This document shows positions 1-8,893 of a stretch of 64,000 bases of DNA, in pieces (positions within the stretch are counted from its first letter, which is position 1; each line of letters begins with the position of its first letter). The notes under the pieces were generated by a model, which saw only the letters and a list, made by a program, of their open reading frames with translations, searched no databases and was not told where the DNA came from. The position numbers and the translations under genes were made by a program. The stretch is from Chloroflexota bacterium (GTDB lineage Bacteria; Chloroflexota; Limnocylindria; Limnocylindrales; CSP1-4): the NCBI GenBank assembly GCA_019637815.1, contig JAHBUZ010000007.1, positions 62,001 to 126,000 on the forward strand, in the 5' to 3' direction.

Positions 1-1
1 C

Positions 2-1189
2 GGCCACGCGATGCCCAGCCTGGGTCTCGCGGCGGGCGATCCGGGGACCCTGCTCACCGATGGAGCGATGGACCACCTGCGGCGGCTGGGGCTGGGCCAT
101 GTCCGGGTGACCGTCGACACGGTCGACGACGCCGGCACGGACCGGATGCTCGACGGGCTGCGCCGGGCGCGGCTCGTGGACGCGCCCGTGGAGCTGGAGC
201 TGCACACCGACGAGGTCGGCACCGGCGTGACGGAGGCGATCGGCCGATGTCTCGAGGGCTCCCAGCCACTCGCGCGCGTGCTCGTGTTCGAGCGTGCCTC
301 GTTCCTGACCACGCGCGCCGCAGCGGTGCGCGCTCGCGAGGCGCTCCGGGCGCAGGGCAGCGCGGCACCCGTGATCGGTGGGTCGGCGGCCTGGTTCGAC
401 CTCGTCAACATGGGCAGCGTCCCCATCGACGCGCTCGACGCGCTGGCGTTCGGGATGTGTCCCCAGGCGCACGCGGGCGACGACGCGACGGTCATGGAGA
501 ACGTCACCACCCTCGACGACCTCGTGGCGAGCGGGCTCGTCCTGGCCGGGGGTCGGCCCCTCGTGATCGGCCCGGTGGGCATCGCCTATCCGTTCGACCC
601 GTGGGCACGAGGGATACCGCCCGCGGCCGATGGGCTGCCGGCCACGCACGATCGGCGGCACGCCACCTCGTTCGGCGCCGCGTGGGCCCTGGGTGCGCTC
701 GCCCACGCACTCCGACCGGGCGTGGCGGCGGTCACGCTGCGGGACCTGGCAGGCTGGTCCGGGGTGGTGGCCGCGGCCCAGCCGGGACTGCCGACGCTCG
801 TGACGGACGACGGCCTCGAGCCCGGCGCGGGCGACGTGCTGCCCGTCTACCACGTGCTCGCGGACGTCCTGGGGCTGGGCGGTGGCGTGCGCCGCCTGCG
901 CTCGACCGCACCCACGGGCGTGGCGTGTCTCGCGCTCGCCGCGGGACGCCGTCGACGGGTGCTGCTGGCCAACCTGACACCTGCCCCGCGTGTGGTCCGG
1001 CTGCGGTTCCCTGGCAGCAGCCGGCCGTCCGTCCGGATCCTGGACGAGCGGACGTTGCCCACGGCCGTGCGTGACCCGGTCGCGTTCCACGCGGATCCCG
1101 GCCAGCCACTCGATGGACCGGAGGGCTGGATGCTCGAGATCGGGCCGTATGGGCTCGCGCGCATCGATGCGGACATCGGGGGACGATGA
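2..1189 (+). CDS. Apionate-lactonase-like protein, C-terminal part
   Basis: The frame is open to the left edge, so the gene starts outside the window and the ATG at 11 is probably internal; about 395 residues are visible. The segments DALAFGMCPQAHAGDD, SFGAAWALGALAH and GWSGVV resemble, from memory, the conserved C-terminal half of D-apionate lactonase (ApnL) proteins, which are usually 550-600 residues long. Members open D-apionolactone to D-apionate in the cytoplasm. The apiosidase-like and sugar-acid genes just downstream support this job. A different sugar lactonase or a non-catalytic glycosidase-like protein remains possible. No signal peptide can be judged because the N-terminus is missing. 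Confidence 0.6.
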   Translation, partial: GHAMPSLGLAAGDPGTLLTDGAMDHLRRLGLGHVRVTVDTVDDAGTDRMLDGLRRARLVDAPVELELHTDEVGTGVTEAIGRCLEGSQPLARVLVFERASFLTTRAAAVRAREALRAQGSAAPVIGGSAAWFDLVNMGSVPIDALDALAFGMCPQAHAGDDATVMENVTTLDDLVASGLVLAGGRPLVIGPVGIAYPFDPWARGIPPAADGLPATHDRRHATSFGAAWALGALAHALRPGVAAVTLRDLAGWSGVVAAAQPGLPTLVTDDGLEPGAGDVLPVYHVLADVLGLGGGVRRLRSTAPTGVACLALAAGRRRRVLLANLTPAPRVVRLRFPGSSRPSVRILDERTLPTAVRDPVAFHADPGQPLDGPEGWMLEIGPYGLARIDADIGGR

Positions 1190-1274
1190 GCCGGGAACCA
1201 CGACCTGACCACGAACGAGCCCACGATCGGGCACCCACGAACGACCACATGCACACCACGAGGAGGGATGACGG

Positions 1275-2057
1275 ATGGCGCCAGGACTGGATCGACTGAC
1301 AGGCAAGCGCGTCGTGATCACCGGCGCGAGCTCCGGCATCGGCGAGGCGACGGCGGTCCTGTTCGCGCGCGAGGGCGCGCGCGTCGCGCTGCTCAGCCGA
1401 CGCGAGGACGCCCTGGAGGAGGTGGCGGGGCGGATCCGGGCCGACGGTGGGACCGCGCTCGTGCTGCCCTGCGATGTCTCGAAGGAGGACCAGGTCCAGG
1501 CGGCGTTCGCACGCGCCGAGGAGGCCTGGGGCGGCCTGGACACCGTGGTCGGCGTGGCGGGGGTGGAGCTCTATGACGTCGGTGACGATCGGGTCGACCG
1601 ACTCGATCTGTCGGTGTGGCAGCAGACCATCGACATCAACCTCACGGGCATGTTCCTGACCCTCAAGTACGGCGTCCAGGCGCTCCTGCGCGCAGGTGGT
1701 GGCGCCATCGTGGTGACCGGCTCGCCCACGGGCCTGTACGGCATCGCCCTGGGTGAGGACGCCTACAGCGCCGCGAAGGCAGGCTGCCACGGGCTCGCGC
1801 GCGTGGTGGCCAACGAGGTGGCGCGCGATGGCATCCGCGTGAACATCGTGGTGCCGGGTCTCATCGACACGCCCATCAACGCGCGCTTCAAGGAGAACCA
1901 CCCCGAGGACTGGGCGGCGGTCAACAGCCTCGTGCCCATGCGCCGCGCGGGCCTCGCCGAGGAGGTCGCGACGATGAACCTGTGGCTCTGCACGGACGAG
2001 GCCTCCTACGCCACCGGCGGGTACTTCACCGTCGACGGCGGCTGGACGGCGATCTAG
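1275..2057 (+). CDS. SDR family NAD(P)-dependent oxidoreductase
   Basis: This 260-residue protein is a classical short-chain dehydrogenase. The cofactor motif TGASSGIG is at residues 16-23, the catalytic Tyr/Lys pair in AYSAAK at about 164/168, and a C-terminal GGYFTVDGG ends the fold. A GAGGAGGG ribosome binding site precedes the ATG at 1275. The gene sits between the lactonase-like gene and two apiosidase-like genes, and the next start is 12 nt away, so they are probably co-transcribed. Oxidation of apiose, apionate or a related branched polyol/sugar acid is inferred from context only; the sequence does not define the substrate. Confidence 0.85.
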   Translation: MAPGLDRLTGKRVVITGASSGIGEATAVLFAREGARVALLSRREDALEEVAGRIRADGGTALVLPCDVSKEDQVQAAFARAEEAWGGLDTVVGVAGVELYDVGDDRVDRLDLSVWQQTIDINLTGMFLTLKYGVQALLRAGGGAIVVTGSPTGLYGIALGEDAYSAAKAGCHGLARVVANEVARDGIRVNIVVPGLIDTPINARFKENHPEDWAAVNSLVPMRRAGLAEEVATMNLWLCTDEASYATGGYFTVDGGWTAI

Positions 2058-2069
2058 GAGGAGGCGACG

Positions 2070-3398
2070 ATGGCACGCACGAAGACCGACAAGGCCGCGG
2101 GCACGCCGCCGGCCTCCACCGCGACCGCGCTGCGGGATGGCTCGCGGTTCCCGCTGCGCGTGGGCCCCACCGACCGATATCTCGTGGATCCGGACGGCAA
2201 GCCGTTCCTCATCAACGGCGACACCGCGTGGTCGCTCATCGTGACGCCGACCCCCGAGGAAGCCATCAAGTACCTCGACGACCGGCAGCGACGGGGCGTC
2301 ACCGCGATCATCATCAACCTCATCGAGCACTGCTTCTCCCCCGACCCGCCACGCACGCGGTCGGGACTGCCGCCGTTCACCTCGGTCGGTGACCTGAGCG
2401 CCCCCAACGACGCGTACTTCGACCACGCCGAGTGGGTCATCCGGGAGGCGGCGAAGCGGGGCCTGCTGGTGCTCCTCGCGCCGGCCTACCTGGGCTACCG
2501 GGCGCCCGTCTGGCAGGGCTATCGCAACCATGCCGAGGGCTGGTACGAGGAGGTGCTCGCGAGCGGCATCGAGACCTGCGAGGCGTACGGGCGCTACCTC
2601 GGTCGGCGGTTCCGGGACCACGCGAACATCCTGTGGGTCATGTCCGGGGACCGCTGCCCGGGTGACGCGCGCGAACACGTGCGGGCGATGGTGGCGGGCA
2701 TCCAGGCAGAGGACATGCCGGGCCGTCTGTACACGGCGCACGTCCACCCCGAGTGCCGCGCCATCGAGGAGTATCCGGACGACCCGTGGCTCACGGTGAC
2801 CCAGACCTACTCCTACGCCACGGTCCACCGGAAGCTGATGATCGACTACCAGGAGCAGCCGGCCCGACCCAACATCCTGTTCGAGTCCACGTACGAGAAC
2901 GACTGGAACTCCACCGAGCTCCAGATCCGGCGCCAGGCGTACTGGGCGATGCTCGGCGGCGCCTGTGGCCATTTCATGGGCAACACGCCGCTCTGGATCT
3001 TCTCGGCAGGCTGGGAGGACCAGCTCTCGTCGCCGGCATCCCGGGCGATGACCCACCTGCGATCGCTGTTCGATGCCTATCCCTGGTGGGACCTCATCCC
3101 GGACAACGACCACGTGCTGGTCGTGGACGGCATCGGCGAGTTCACGGGCATGGACTACTGCGGCGCCGCGAAGACCGCCGATGGGACGCTCGCGATGGCC
3201 TATGTGCCGGTCCCCCGGACCATCACCCTGGACATGACGCGCATGGCCGACCGTCGCTTCCGGGTCCACTGGTTCGATCCCATCACCGGCGAGCACACGC
3301 CATCGACGCCGCACCAGGCATCCGGTCGCTGGGGGTTCACACCGCCCTGGGACCACGATGCCGTGCTGGTGATCGAGGCGGAACCCGCGACGTCCTGA
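2070..3398 (+). CDS. DUF4038 apiosidase-like (GH140-type) glycosidase
   Basis: The 442-residue protein begins its domain with YLVDPDGKPFLINGDTAW (about residues 31-48), the hallmark entry strand of DUF4038 apiosidase-like proteins. ANILWVMSGDRCP carries the usual acidic position of this (beta/alpha)8 family, and FDPITGEHTP lies in a C-terminal beta domain. Characterised GH140 members release apiose from rhamnogalacturonan II. There is no signal peptide: the first 30 residues are polar and Ala/Thr-rich, so the enzyme is predicted to be cytoplasmic. A GGAGGAGG site precedes the ATG, 12 nt after the SDR stop. The substrate is inferred from family and neighbours. Confidence 0.78.
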   Translation: MARTKTDKAAGTPPASTATALRDGSRFPLRVGPTDRYLVDPDGKPFLINGDTAWSLIVTPTPEEAIKYLDDRQRRGVTAIIINLIEHCFSPDPPRTRSGLPPFTSVGDLSAPNDAYFDHAEWVIREAAKRGLLVLLAPAYLGYRAPVWQGYRNHAEGWYEEVLASGIETCEAYGRYLGRRFRDHANILWVMSGDRCPGDAREHVRAMVAGIQAEDMPGRLYTAHVHPECRAIEEYPDDPWLTVTQTYSYATVHRKLMIDYQEQPARPNILFESTYENDWNSTELQIRRQAYWAMLGGACGHFMGNTPLWIFSAGWEDQLSSPASRAMTHLRSLFDAYPWWDLIPDNDHVLVVDGIGEFTGMDYCGAAKTADGTLAMAYVPVPRTITLDMTRMADRRFRVHWFDPITGEHTPSTPHQASGRWGFTPPWDHDAVLVIEAEPATS

Positions 3399-3442
3399 CC
3401 CAGCGGCCATCGGCATCCCGCACACGCGCACAGAGGTCCTTG

Positions 3443-4858
3443 ATGCCCCCCGACGACACCCACGCCGCCCCGACCACCTCGCGGGCACCGCGACTCCAGG
3501 TCCACCCGACCAACCCCCGATACTTCGCCGACCCGTCCGGCCGTGCGGTGCTGCTCACCGGCTCCCACACCTGGCTCGTGCTCCAGGACGGTGGGGTCAC
3601 GAACCCGCCGCCCCGGTTCGACTACGACCTGTGGCTGCGCTGGATGGACCGCAAGGGCCATCGCTTCTTCCGGATGTGGTGCTGGGAGCAGTCCCGCTGG
3701 CTCGCCCACCAGCCGAACGACTACTGGATCGACCCGGTGCGCTACCAGCGCTCGGGCACCCAGACCGGTGGTGACGGCCTGCCGCGCTTCGACCTCACGA
3801 AGTTCGACGAGCGCTACTTCGACCGCCTCCGGGAGCGCGTCCGCGCGGCCGGTGAGCTGGGCATCTACACCGCCGTGATGCTGTTCCAGGGCTGGAGCAT
3901 CGAGCCCAAGGAGTGGTACCTCTCGGCGGGCATGAACCCCTGGAAGGCGCACCCGCTGAACCGGGACAACAACATCAACGGCATCGATGGCGACCCCGAC
4001 CACGAGGACCACGGCCGCCTCACGCACACCCTGGCGCTGCCGGAGGTGCAGGAGATCCAGCGGGCATACGTGCGCCATGTCATCGAGGCGGTCGGCGACC
4101 TCGACAACGTGCTCTACGAGATCGTCAACGAGGACCTCGCCACGGACGAGAACTCGGCGTGGCAGGACGACATGATCTCGTTCATCCAGGCGACCGAGCG
4201 GGAGCGGGGCTATCAGCACCCGGTCCTGCGCACCGTCCAGTGGCCGGCACCCACGGACTTCGAGTCGCTCTACGAGAGCCCCGCGGAGGCGATCTCGCCG
4301 GGCTCGCCCGCCCAGCACGGGACGGGCATGGAGGACTACCGCAACGACCCGCCGCCGGGTGATGGCCGCAAGGTGATCATCAGCGACACCGACCACCTGT
4401 GGGGCATCGGCGGGGATGCGGGCTGGCCGTGGCGGGCGTTCATGCGCGGGCTCAACCCGATCTTCATGGATCCCTGGGAAGGCGATTTCGTGGTCCACGA
4501 GCCCTTCGATGTCGAGGCTCGTGACGCCATGGGTGTGACCCGGGCGCTGTCCGACCGGTTCGACCTGGGGCACTTCCTGCCGCGGCTCGATGTGACCTCC
4601 ACGCGCTATGCCCTGGTGGACGAGGGATCCGGCACGATCCTCGCCTACCAGCCCATCGGCGAGCACTTCACGGTGGACCTGGGCACGCCTGCGCGGGAGC
4701 ACACCGTGGAGTGGGTCCACCCGATCACGGGCCTCAGCCAGGCCGGCGAGTCGATCACCGGAGGCATGCTGCGCATCGTGCCGCCGTTCCGGGGTGGCGG
4801 CGTGGCCATCATCCGACCCGTGGACGACGCGGCACGCGATGGGCGGACCGACCGATGA
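3443..4858 (+). CDS. Second apiosidase-like/cellulase-fold glycosidase
   Basis: This 471-residue protein is related to but clearly distinct from the preceding glycosidase. It has YFADPSGRAVLLTGSHTW near residues 28-45, MWCWEQSRW, and YEIVNEDLATDEN, whose Glu after Asn fits the acid/base of clan-A glycosidases. A C-terminal beta domain contains EWVHPITGLS. The ATG at 3443 follows a GAGG site; an in-frame extension upstream only overlaps the previous gene and is not needed. No signal peptide is seen. It ends in an ATGA overlap with the dehydrogenase gene. Two different intracellular glycosidases suggest the transporter imports an apiose-containing glycoside or oligosaccharide. Confidence 0.72.
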   Translation: MPPDDTHAAPTTSRAPRLQVHPTNPRYFADPSGRAVLLTGSHTWLVLQDGGVTNPPPRFDYDLWLRWMDRKGHRFFRMWCWEQSRWLAHQPNDYWIDPVRYQRSGTQTGGDGLPRFDLTKFDERYFDRLRERVRAAGELGIYTAVMLFQGWSIEPKEWYLSAGMNPWKAHPLNRDNNINGIDGDPDHEDHGRLTHTLALPEVQEIQRAYVRHVIEAVGDLDNVLYEIVNEDLATDENSAWQDDMISFIQATERERGYQHPVLRTVQWPAPTDFESLYESPAEAISPGSPAQHGTGMEDYRNDPPPGDGRKVIISDTDHLWGIGGDAGWPWRAFMRGLNPIFMDPWEGDFVVHEPFDVEARDAMGVTRALSDRFDLGHFLPRLDVTSTRYALVDEGSGTILAYQPIGEHFTVDLGTPAREHTVEWVHPITGLSQAGESITGGMLRIVPPFRGGGVAIIRPVDDAARDGRTDR

Positions 4859-5898
4859 GCGGCACCGAGCCGTTCCGGGTCGGCCTGACCCGGAGCCTGT
4901 TCCATGCCGATGGCACCCCCGCGTTCGACTTCGGCCTGGAGGTGCTCGAGGCACGATCGGACATCGCGTGGGAGGTCATCCCGACCGACGAGACCGAGCT
5001 GCCCGCGGCGGCGCTGGCAGGCTACGACGCGATCATCGTGGAGCTGCCCGGTGACGTGACCGCGCGCTCGGTCGAGGGGAACGATCGGCTGCGCCTCGTG
5101 GCCCGCGTGGGCGTGGGCTATGACTCGGTCGACGTGCCCGCGCTCGATGCTCGCGGCATCCTGCTCACCAACACGCCGGACGGCGTGCGTCGGTCGATGG
5201 CCACCGCGGCCGTCACGTTCGTGCTGATGCTCAGCCAGCACGTGACCCAACGGGACCGCCTGAGCCACGAGGGCCGCTGGGCGGACCGTGGCGGATACGT
5301 GGGGATCGGCCTCACCGGGCGGGTGCTGGGGCTCGTCGGTCTCGGCAACATCGGCCGGGAGGTGGCCCGGCTCATCGCGCCCTGGGACATGGAGGTCATC
5401 GCGTCCGACCCGTATGTCACGCCGGAGCAGGCGGCATCGGTGGGCTGCACGCTCACGTCGCTCGACGAGGTGCTCAGCCGGTCGGACTTCGTGGTCATCA
5501 CGTGCGCGCTCGTGCCAGAGACGTATCGGCTCATCTCCGCCGAACGGATCGGACGCATGAAGGAGAGCGCGTTCCTCATCAACATCGCGCGCGGCCCGAT
5601 CGTCGACCAGGCGGCGCTGACCCAGGCGCTCATCGACCGCCGCATCGCGGGCGCCGGTCTCGACGTGTTCGAGGACGAGCCCATGGCGCCGGACGACCCG
5701 CTCATGGGGCTCGACAACGTGGTGCTGACGGCGCATTCGATCGGCTGGACCGACCAGTGCTTCCGTGACTGCGGCCTGAGCGCCATCGAGTCGGTCATCA
5801 GCGTGGCCGAGGGACGGCTTCCGGCCACCATCGTCGATCGTGCCGCGCTCGCGCATCCGCGCTGGGCCGGCTGGAAGGAGGGTTCCACGGATGGCTGA
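4855..5898 (+). CDS. D-isomer-specific 2-hydroxyacid dehydrogenase
   Basis: This 347-residue NAD-dependent dehydrogenase has the Rossmann motif LVGLGNIGREVARL at about residues 159-172. Its catalytic set is Arg in NIARGPIVD (about 246), Glu in DVFEDEP (about 274) and His in TAHSIGW (about 294). The ATG overlaps the preceding stop as ATGA, and the gene overlaps the next one by 8 nt, so the three are translationally coupled. The family interconverts 2-hydroxy and 2-oxo acids, which suits oxidation of a branched aldonate such as apionate. The exact substrate, and whether it acts as an oxidoisomerase, cannot be read from sequence. Confidence 0.85.
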   Translation: MSGTEPFRVGLTRSLFHADGTPAFDFGLEVLEARSDIAWEVIPTDETELPAAALAGYDAIIVELPGDVTARSVEGNDRLRLVARVGVGYDSVDVPALDARGILLTNTPDGVRRSMATAAVTFVLMLSQHVTQRDRLSHEGRWADRGGYVGIGLTGRVLGLVGLGNIGREVARLIAPWDMEVIASDPYVTPEQAASVGCTLTSLDEVLSRSDFVVITCALVPETYRLISAERIGRMKESAFLINIARGPIVDQAALTQALIDRRIAGAGLDVFEDEPMAPDDPLMGLDNVVLTAHSIGWTDQCFRDCGLSAIESVISVAEGRLPATIVDRAALAHPRWAGWKEGSTDG

Positions 5899-6544
5899 GA
5901 CGGGTCTGTCGGTCGAGGCGCTGTGCGAGCGCTTCAGCACCATCTACACGGGCGCGCTCACGGACGTGCTGTACGGCCTGGGGCGTGGGGCGCAGACGCT
6001 GCCCCATGTCATCAAGCCGCTCGTCGAAGGTGACCGCATCTGCGCGCCGGCCTATACCGCCGAGTGGGCGCCCTACCTGAGTGGTGGCAAGGACCGCTCG
6101 TGGGAGATGCTCATGGCCGTGCCGACCGGGCATGCGCTCATCGTGGCGAGTCACATCGTGGAACGTGCCTCGCTCGGTGACCTGGCGCTCGCGTACCTCA
6201 TCACCAAGGGCGTCAAGGGTCTCGTGATGGATGGTGGCTGCCGTGACGTGGACCTGGGCACCCAGATCGGGCTGCCCCGGTTCTGCGCCTTCACGACGCC
6301 CCAGGACGCGTCCCACGGCCGCGGCGAGGTCCGTGAGTGGGGGCATCCCATCACCATCGGCGAGGTGACCATCCGGACCGGGGACCTCATCGTCGCCGAC
6401 CGGGACGGCGTGGTGATCGTCCCCATCGAGATCGCGGAAGAGGTGCTGGTGCGCGCGGAGGCGCTCGTCGCCGACGAGACGCGTATCCGGGAGGCGCTCC
6501 TGGCCGGCGCATCACCGGCGGACCTGTTCCCGAGCGAGGACTGA
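5891..6544 (+). CDS. RraA-like aldolase/decarboxylase family protein
   Basis: The 217-residue protein carries the HMG/CHA-aldolase signature of this fold: Gly of GVKGLVMDGG followed by CRDVD (Arg-Asp-x-x-Asp pattern). IRTGDLIVADRDGVVIVP near the C-terminus is also typical. The family includes class II pyruvate aldolases, oxaloacetate decarboxylases and the RNase E inhibitor RraA; the metal-binding residues favour an enzyme. The ATG at 5891 lies inside the end of the dehydrogenase gene; a longer upstream start is unlikely because it would overlap more. It is the last gene of the plus-strand run and probably decarboxylates or cleaves the oxo-acid made by the neighbouring dehydrogenases. Confidence 0.8.
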   Translation: MAETGLSVEALCERFSTIYTGALTDVLYGLGRGAQTLPHVIKPLVEGDRICAPAYTAEWAPYLSGGKDRSWEMLMAVPTGHALIVASHIVERASLGDLALAYLITKGVKGLVMDGGCRDVDLGTQIGLPRFCAFTTPQDASHGRGEVREWGHPITIGEVTIRTGDLIVADRDGVVIVPIEIAEEVLVRAEALVADETRIREALLAGASPADLFPSED

Positions 6545-6605
6545 CGCGGTCCAGCGCCGGAGCGGCGTGCGCCGAGCCCGCCTCCACGGGTCGATCGAGG
6601 GGTCC

Positions 6606-7487
6606 TCAGATCCGGCGCGGCTCGGCAGCGGCGGGAGCCGTGGATCCGACCAGGTCGGCGGTGCCGGCCGCCCGGAGCCGACCGATCACCTCGAGCGTGG
6701 CGGTCCTTGTCGCCGCTCGACCGGCTGCCAGCACATCCACCAGCTCGCGGGAGGTGGCCGCCCCGATCGCGGCGCGGTAAGCGGTCCGCAGCTCCGTGTT
6801 CACGTTCACCTTGCGGACCCCCCGGTCGAGGGCGGCGTGGAGCTGTGCGTCGTCCAGCCCGGAGCCACCGTGGAGCACCAGCGGACAGGGCGCCGCTGCC
6901 TTGATCGCGGTCAGCCGCTCGAGATCCAGGCGCGGTGGCTGAGGGGTGCTGCCATGGACGTTGCCGATGCTCACCGCCAGGAGGTCCGCGCCGGACGCCA
7001 CGAGGAACCCCGGTACGTCCGAGGGTGAGGTGAGGCGCGCCTCTCGCGCCTCCACCGTGAGGCCATCCTCGGTCCCTGACAGGCGTCCGAGCTCGGCCTC
7101 CACCTCCACGCCGCGGGGATGCGCGAGATCGACGGTGGCGCGGACGAAGCGCGCGTTGTCATCGAGGCTGGCGCGGGAGCCGTCCGCCATCACGCCGTCC
7201 ACGCCCGCCTCGATGGCGCGCGCGATCACCTCGGGGTCAGCGCAGTGGTCGAGATGGACCGCGACCGGCACCGACGCGGCGTCCGCGAGTACCCGCAGGC
7301 CCGCGATGAGCGGCCATATGCCCTCCCCCAGGCCATCCGGGTGGACCTGGAGCAGGAGCCCGGATCGGGTCGCCTCGGCGGCTTCCACCACGCCGGCGGC
7401 CTGGTCGAGCGTGTACACGTTGCAGGCGGGGATGGCACCGCCGACGGCCGATGTCGCGGCCAGGATCGCCGAGGGTCGCGCCCTCAT
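6606..7487 (-). CDS. Class II (zinc) ketose-bisphosphate aldolase
   Basis: This 293-residue protein is a class II aldolase of the FbaA/GatY/KbaY type. Catalytic Asp80 and zinc ligand His81 are in HLDH (78-81), and further zinc ligands are His178 in GNVHG and His206 in LHGGSG. It is last in a minus-strand operon and starts with an ATGA overlap on the kinase stop. With the DUF1537 kinase it could cleave a phosphorylated 3-oxo or ketose intermediate into a dihydroxyacetone-phosphate-type product. Whether the substrate is an apionate derivative, a tetrulose phosphate or another bisphosphate is undetermined. Confidence 0.85.
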   Translation of the reverse strand: MRARPSAILAATSAVGGAIPACNVYTLDQAAGVVEAAEATRSGLLLQVHPDGLGEGIWPLIAGLRVLADAASVPVAVHLDHCADPEVIARAIEAGVDGVMADGSRASLDDNARFVRATVDLAHPRGVEVEAELGRLSGTEDGLTVEAREARLTSPSDVPGFLVASGADLLAVSIGNVHGSTPQPPRLDLERLTAIKAAAPCPLVLHGGSGLDDAQLHAALDRGVRKVNVNTELRTAYRAAIGAATSRELVDVLAAGRAATRTATLEVIGRLRAAGTADLVGSTAPAAAEPRRI

Positions 7488-8893
7488 CCGATACCCGCCA
7501 GTCGTGCGACCACCGCGCGGACCGTGTCCACATCACCGACGTTGCCCGGGAACACCGTGAGCAGCAGGCCCGGCCATCGACCACCCGGTCCGGACCGCCA
7601 CAGCGGCACGCCGGGCGCGATCGGCCCCACGACCCATGCTTCATCGAGTCCCAGGCCGTGCGTCGCGACATCGCTGCTCGTGATGCCGCCCTTGGCCAGC
7701 ACCCACGCCGGCCGACGACTGACGGCACGCACCACGTCCACGAGCAGTGCCGATACATGCGCGGAGAGCCGCAGGTCATCCGCGGCATCGGCACCGCGGA
7801 CCAGCTCCCGGGACGTGGCGACCACCGGGGTCGTGCCCTCGTCCAGCAGCCGGTCCACGGTCTGCGCGGTCGCCGCGACGAAGGCCCGAGCGTCGTCACC
7901 CGACAGCGTCCGCAGCCGCTCCACGGGGAGCTCCACGTGCGCCACCGGGAGCGGTGGCTCGGCGAGCAGACGCTCCAGCTGCGCGGTGGTCGTGGGCACA
8001 TGCGAGCCGACCACGATGAGGCCCGGCGCACCGGCCGTGACCGCATCGTCGGGGAGGGTCCCGCTCGGTGGGCGTCCGGCGCGTGCCCGCACGTAGGACG
8101 CGGCACTGCGCGCGACGACGGGCAGACCGGCGCGTTCGGCATGGAGCACGCCGAGTGCCACGACCTCGATGTCCCGCTCCGCGGCCGAATCGACGGCCAG
8201 CACGCCACCCGGCGGCAGGGCCAGCAGGGTCTGGGTGACCGCGTCCGGACCGACACGACGGATCGCATCGAGCGCCACGAGCGCGACCGTTCGGCCTGGT
8301 GCGCCACTCGCGGCGCAGCGCTCCGCGACCCAGTCGGTGAGGTCCGAGGTGCCGTAGCCGAAGACGGCGTCCCGCGCGAACTCGGTCCGCTCGACGGGCA
8401 CCAGCTCGTCGCCCCGGCGCAGGTGATGCCGTCCGCCGATCGTCAACCGGCCACCATCGCCGAAGTAGGGCGCCAGCACGACCCGCGCATCGGGGGCACG
8501 CAGACCCTCCACCAGCGCGTCCACCTCGCCCGGGAAGTGGCCTCGTAACGTGGAATCGCTGCGGCTGATGACCGCCCACGCGCCCGCCGCCGGGTCGGCG
8601 TCGCGGAGCGTCCGGCCGATGTCCGTGGCGAGCGACGCGGCCGTCGCGGCGTCCATGCTCCGGCTGTTGGTGAGCAGATAGACCAGGTCCGTGGCCGTGT
8701 CGCGGAGGGCGCGCAGACGCTCGGCGTCCCAGCGGGTGAGCACCGGCACACCGGTGACCGTCTGAGTACCCGTGGGGTCGTCATCGAGCGCCACGACCGT
8801 GGTCCCGGCACCCAGCGTCCGGATCGCCGGCAGCGGATCCTCCGGCCAGACCGGCAGCGCCAGGAGCGCCGCGATCGCGTCCGGGTCGGTCAC
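7484..8893 (-). CDS. DUF1537 four-carbon acid sugar kinase family protein
   Basis: The 469-residue protein has the N-terminal phosphate/substrate motif DDDPTGTQ (37-44) and the C-terminal ATP-binding segment AKGGITSSDVATHGLG, both defining features of the OtnK/DUF1537 kinases. Family members phosphorylate four-carbon acid sugars, and one branch (OiaK) phosphorylates 3-oxo-isoapionate, which matches the apionate theme here. It starts with GTG in a GTGA overlap with the transketolase C-subunit stop and is itself overlapped by the aldolase start. Cytoplasmic. The specific substrate is inferred from context. Confidence 0.85.
   Translation of the reverse strand: MTDPDAIAALLALPVWPEDPLPAIRTLGAGTTVVALDDDPTGTQTVTGVPVLTRWDAERLRALRDTATDLVYLLTNSRSMDAATAASLATDIGRTLRDADPAAGAWAVISRSDSTLRGHFPGEVDALVEGLRAPDARVVLAPYFGDGGRLTIGGRHHLRRGDELVPVERTEFARDAVFGYGTSDLTDWVAERCAASGAPGRTVALVALDAIRRVGPDAVTQTLLALPPGGVLAVDSAAERDIEVVALGVLHAERAGLPVVARSAASYVRARAGRPPSGTLPDDAVTAGAPGLIVVGSHVPTTTAQLERLLAEPPLPVAHVELPVERLRTLSGDDARAFVAATAQTVDRLLDEGTTPVVATSRELVRGADAADDLRLSAHVSALLVDVVRAVSRRPAWVLAKGGITSSDVATHGLGLDEAWVVGPIAPGVPLWRSGPGGRWPGLLLTVFPGNVGDVDTVRAVVARLAGIG

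Noticed and set aside
732-3488. 918-codon open frame on the minus strand
   Set aside because: It is antisense to the SDR and glycosidase genes, has an Arg/Val/His-biased composition without any motif, and is explained by the high GC third positions of the real genes.
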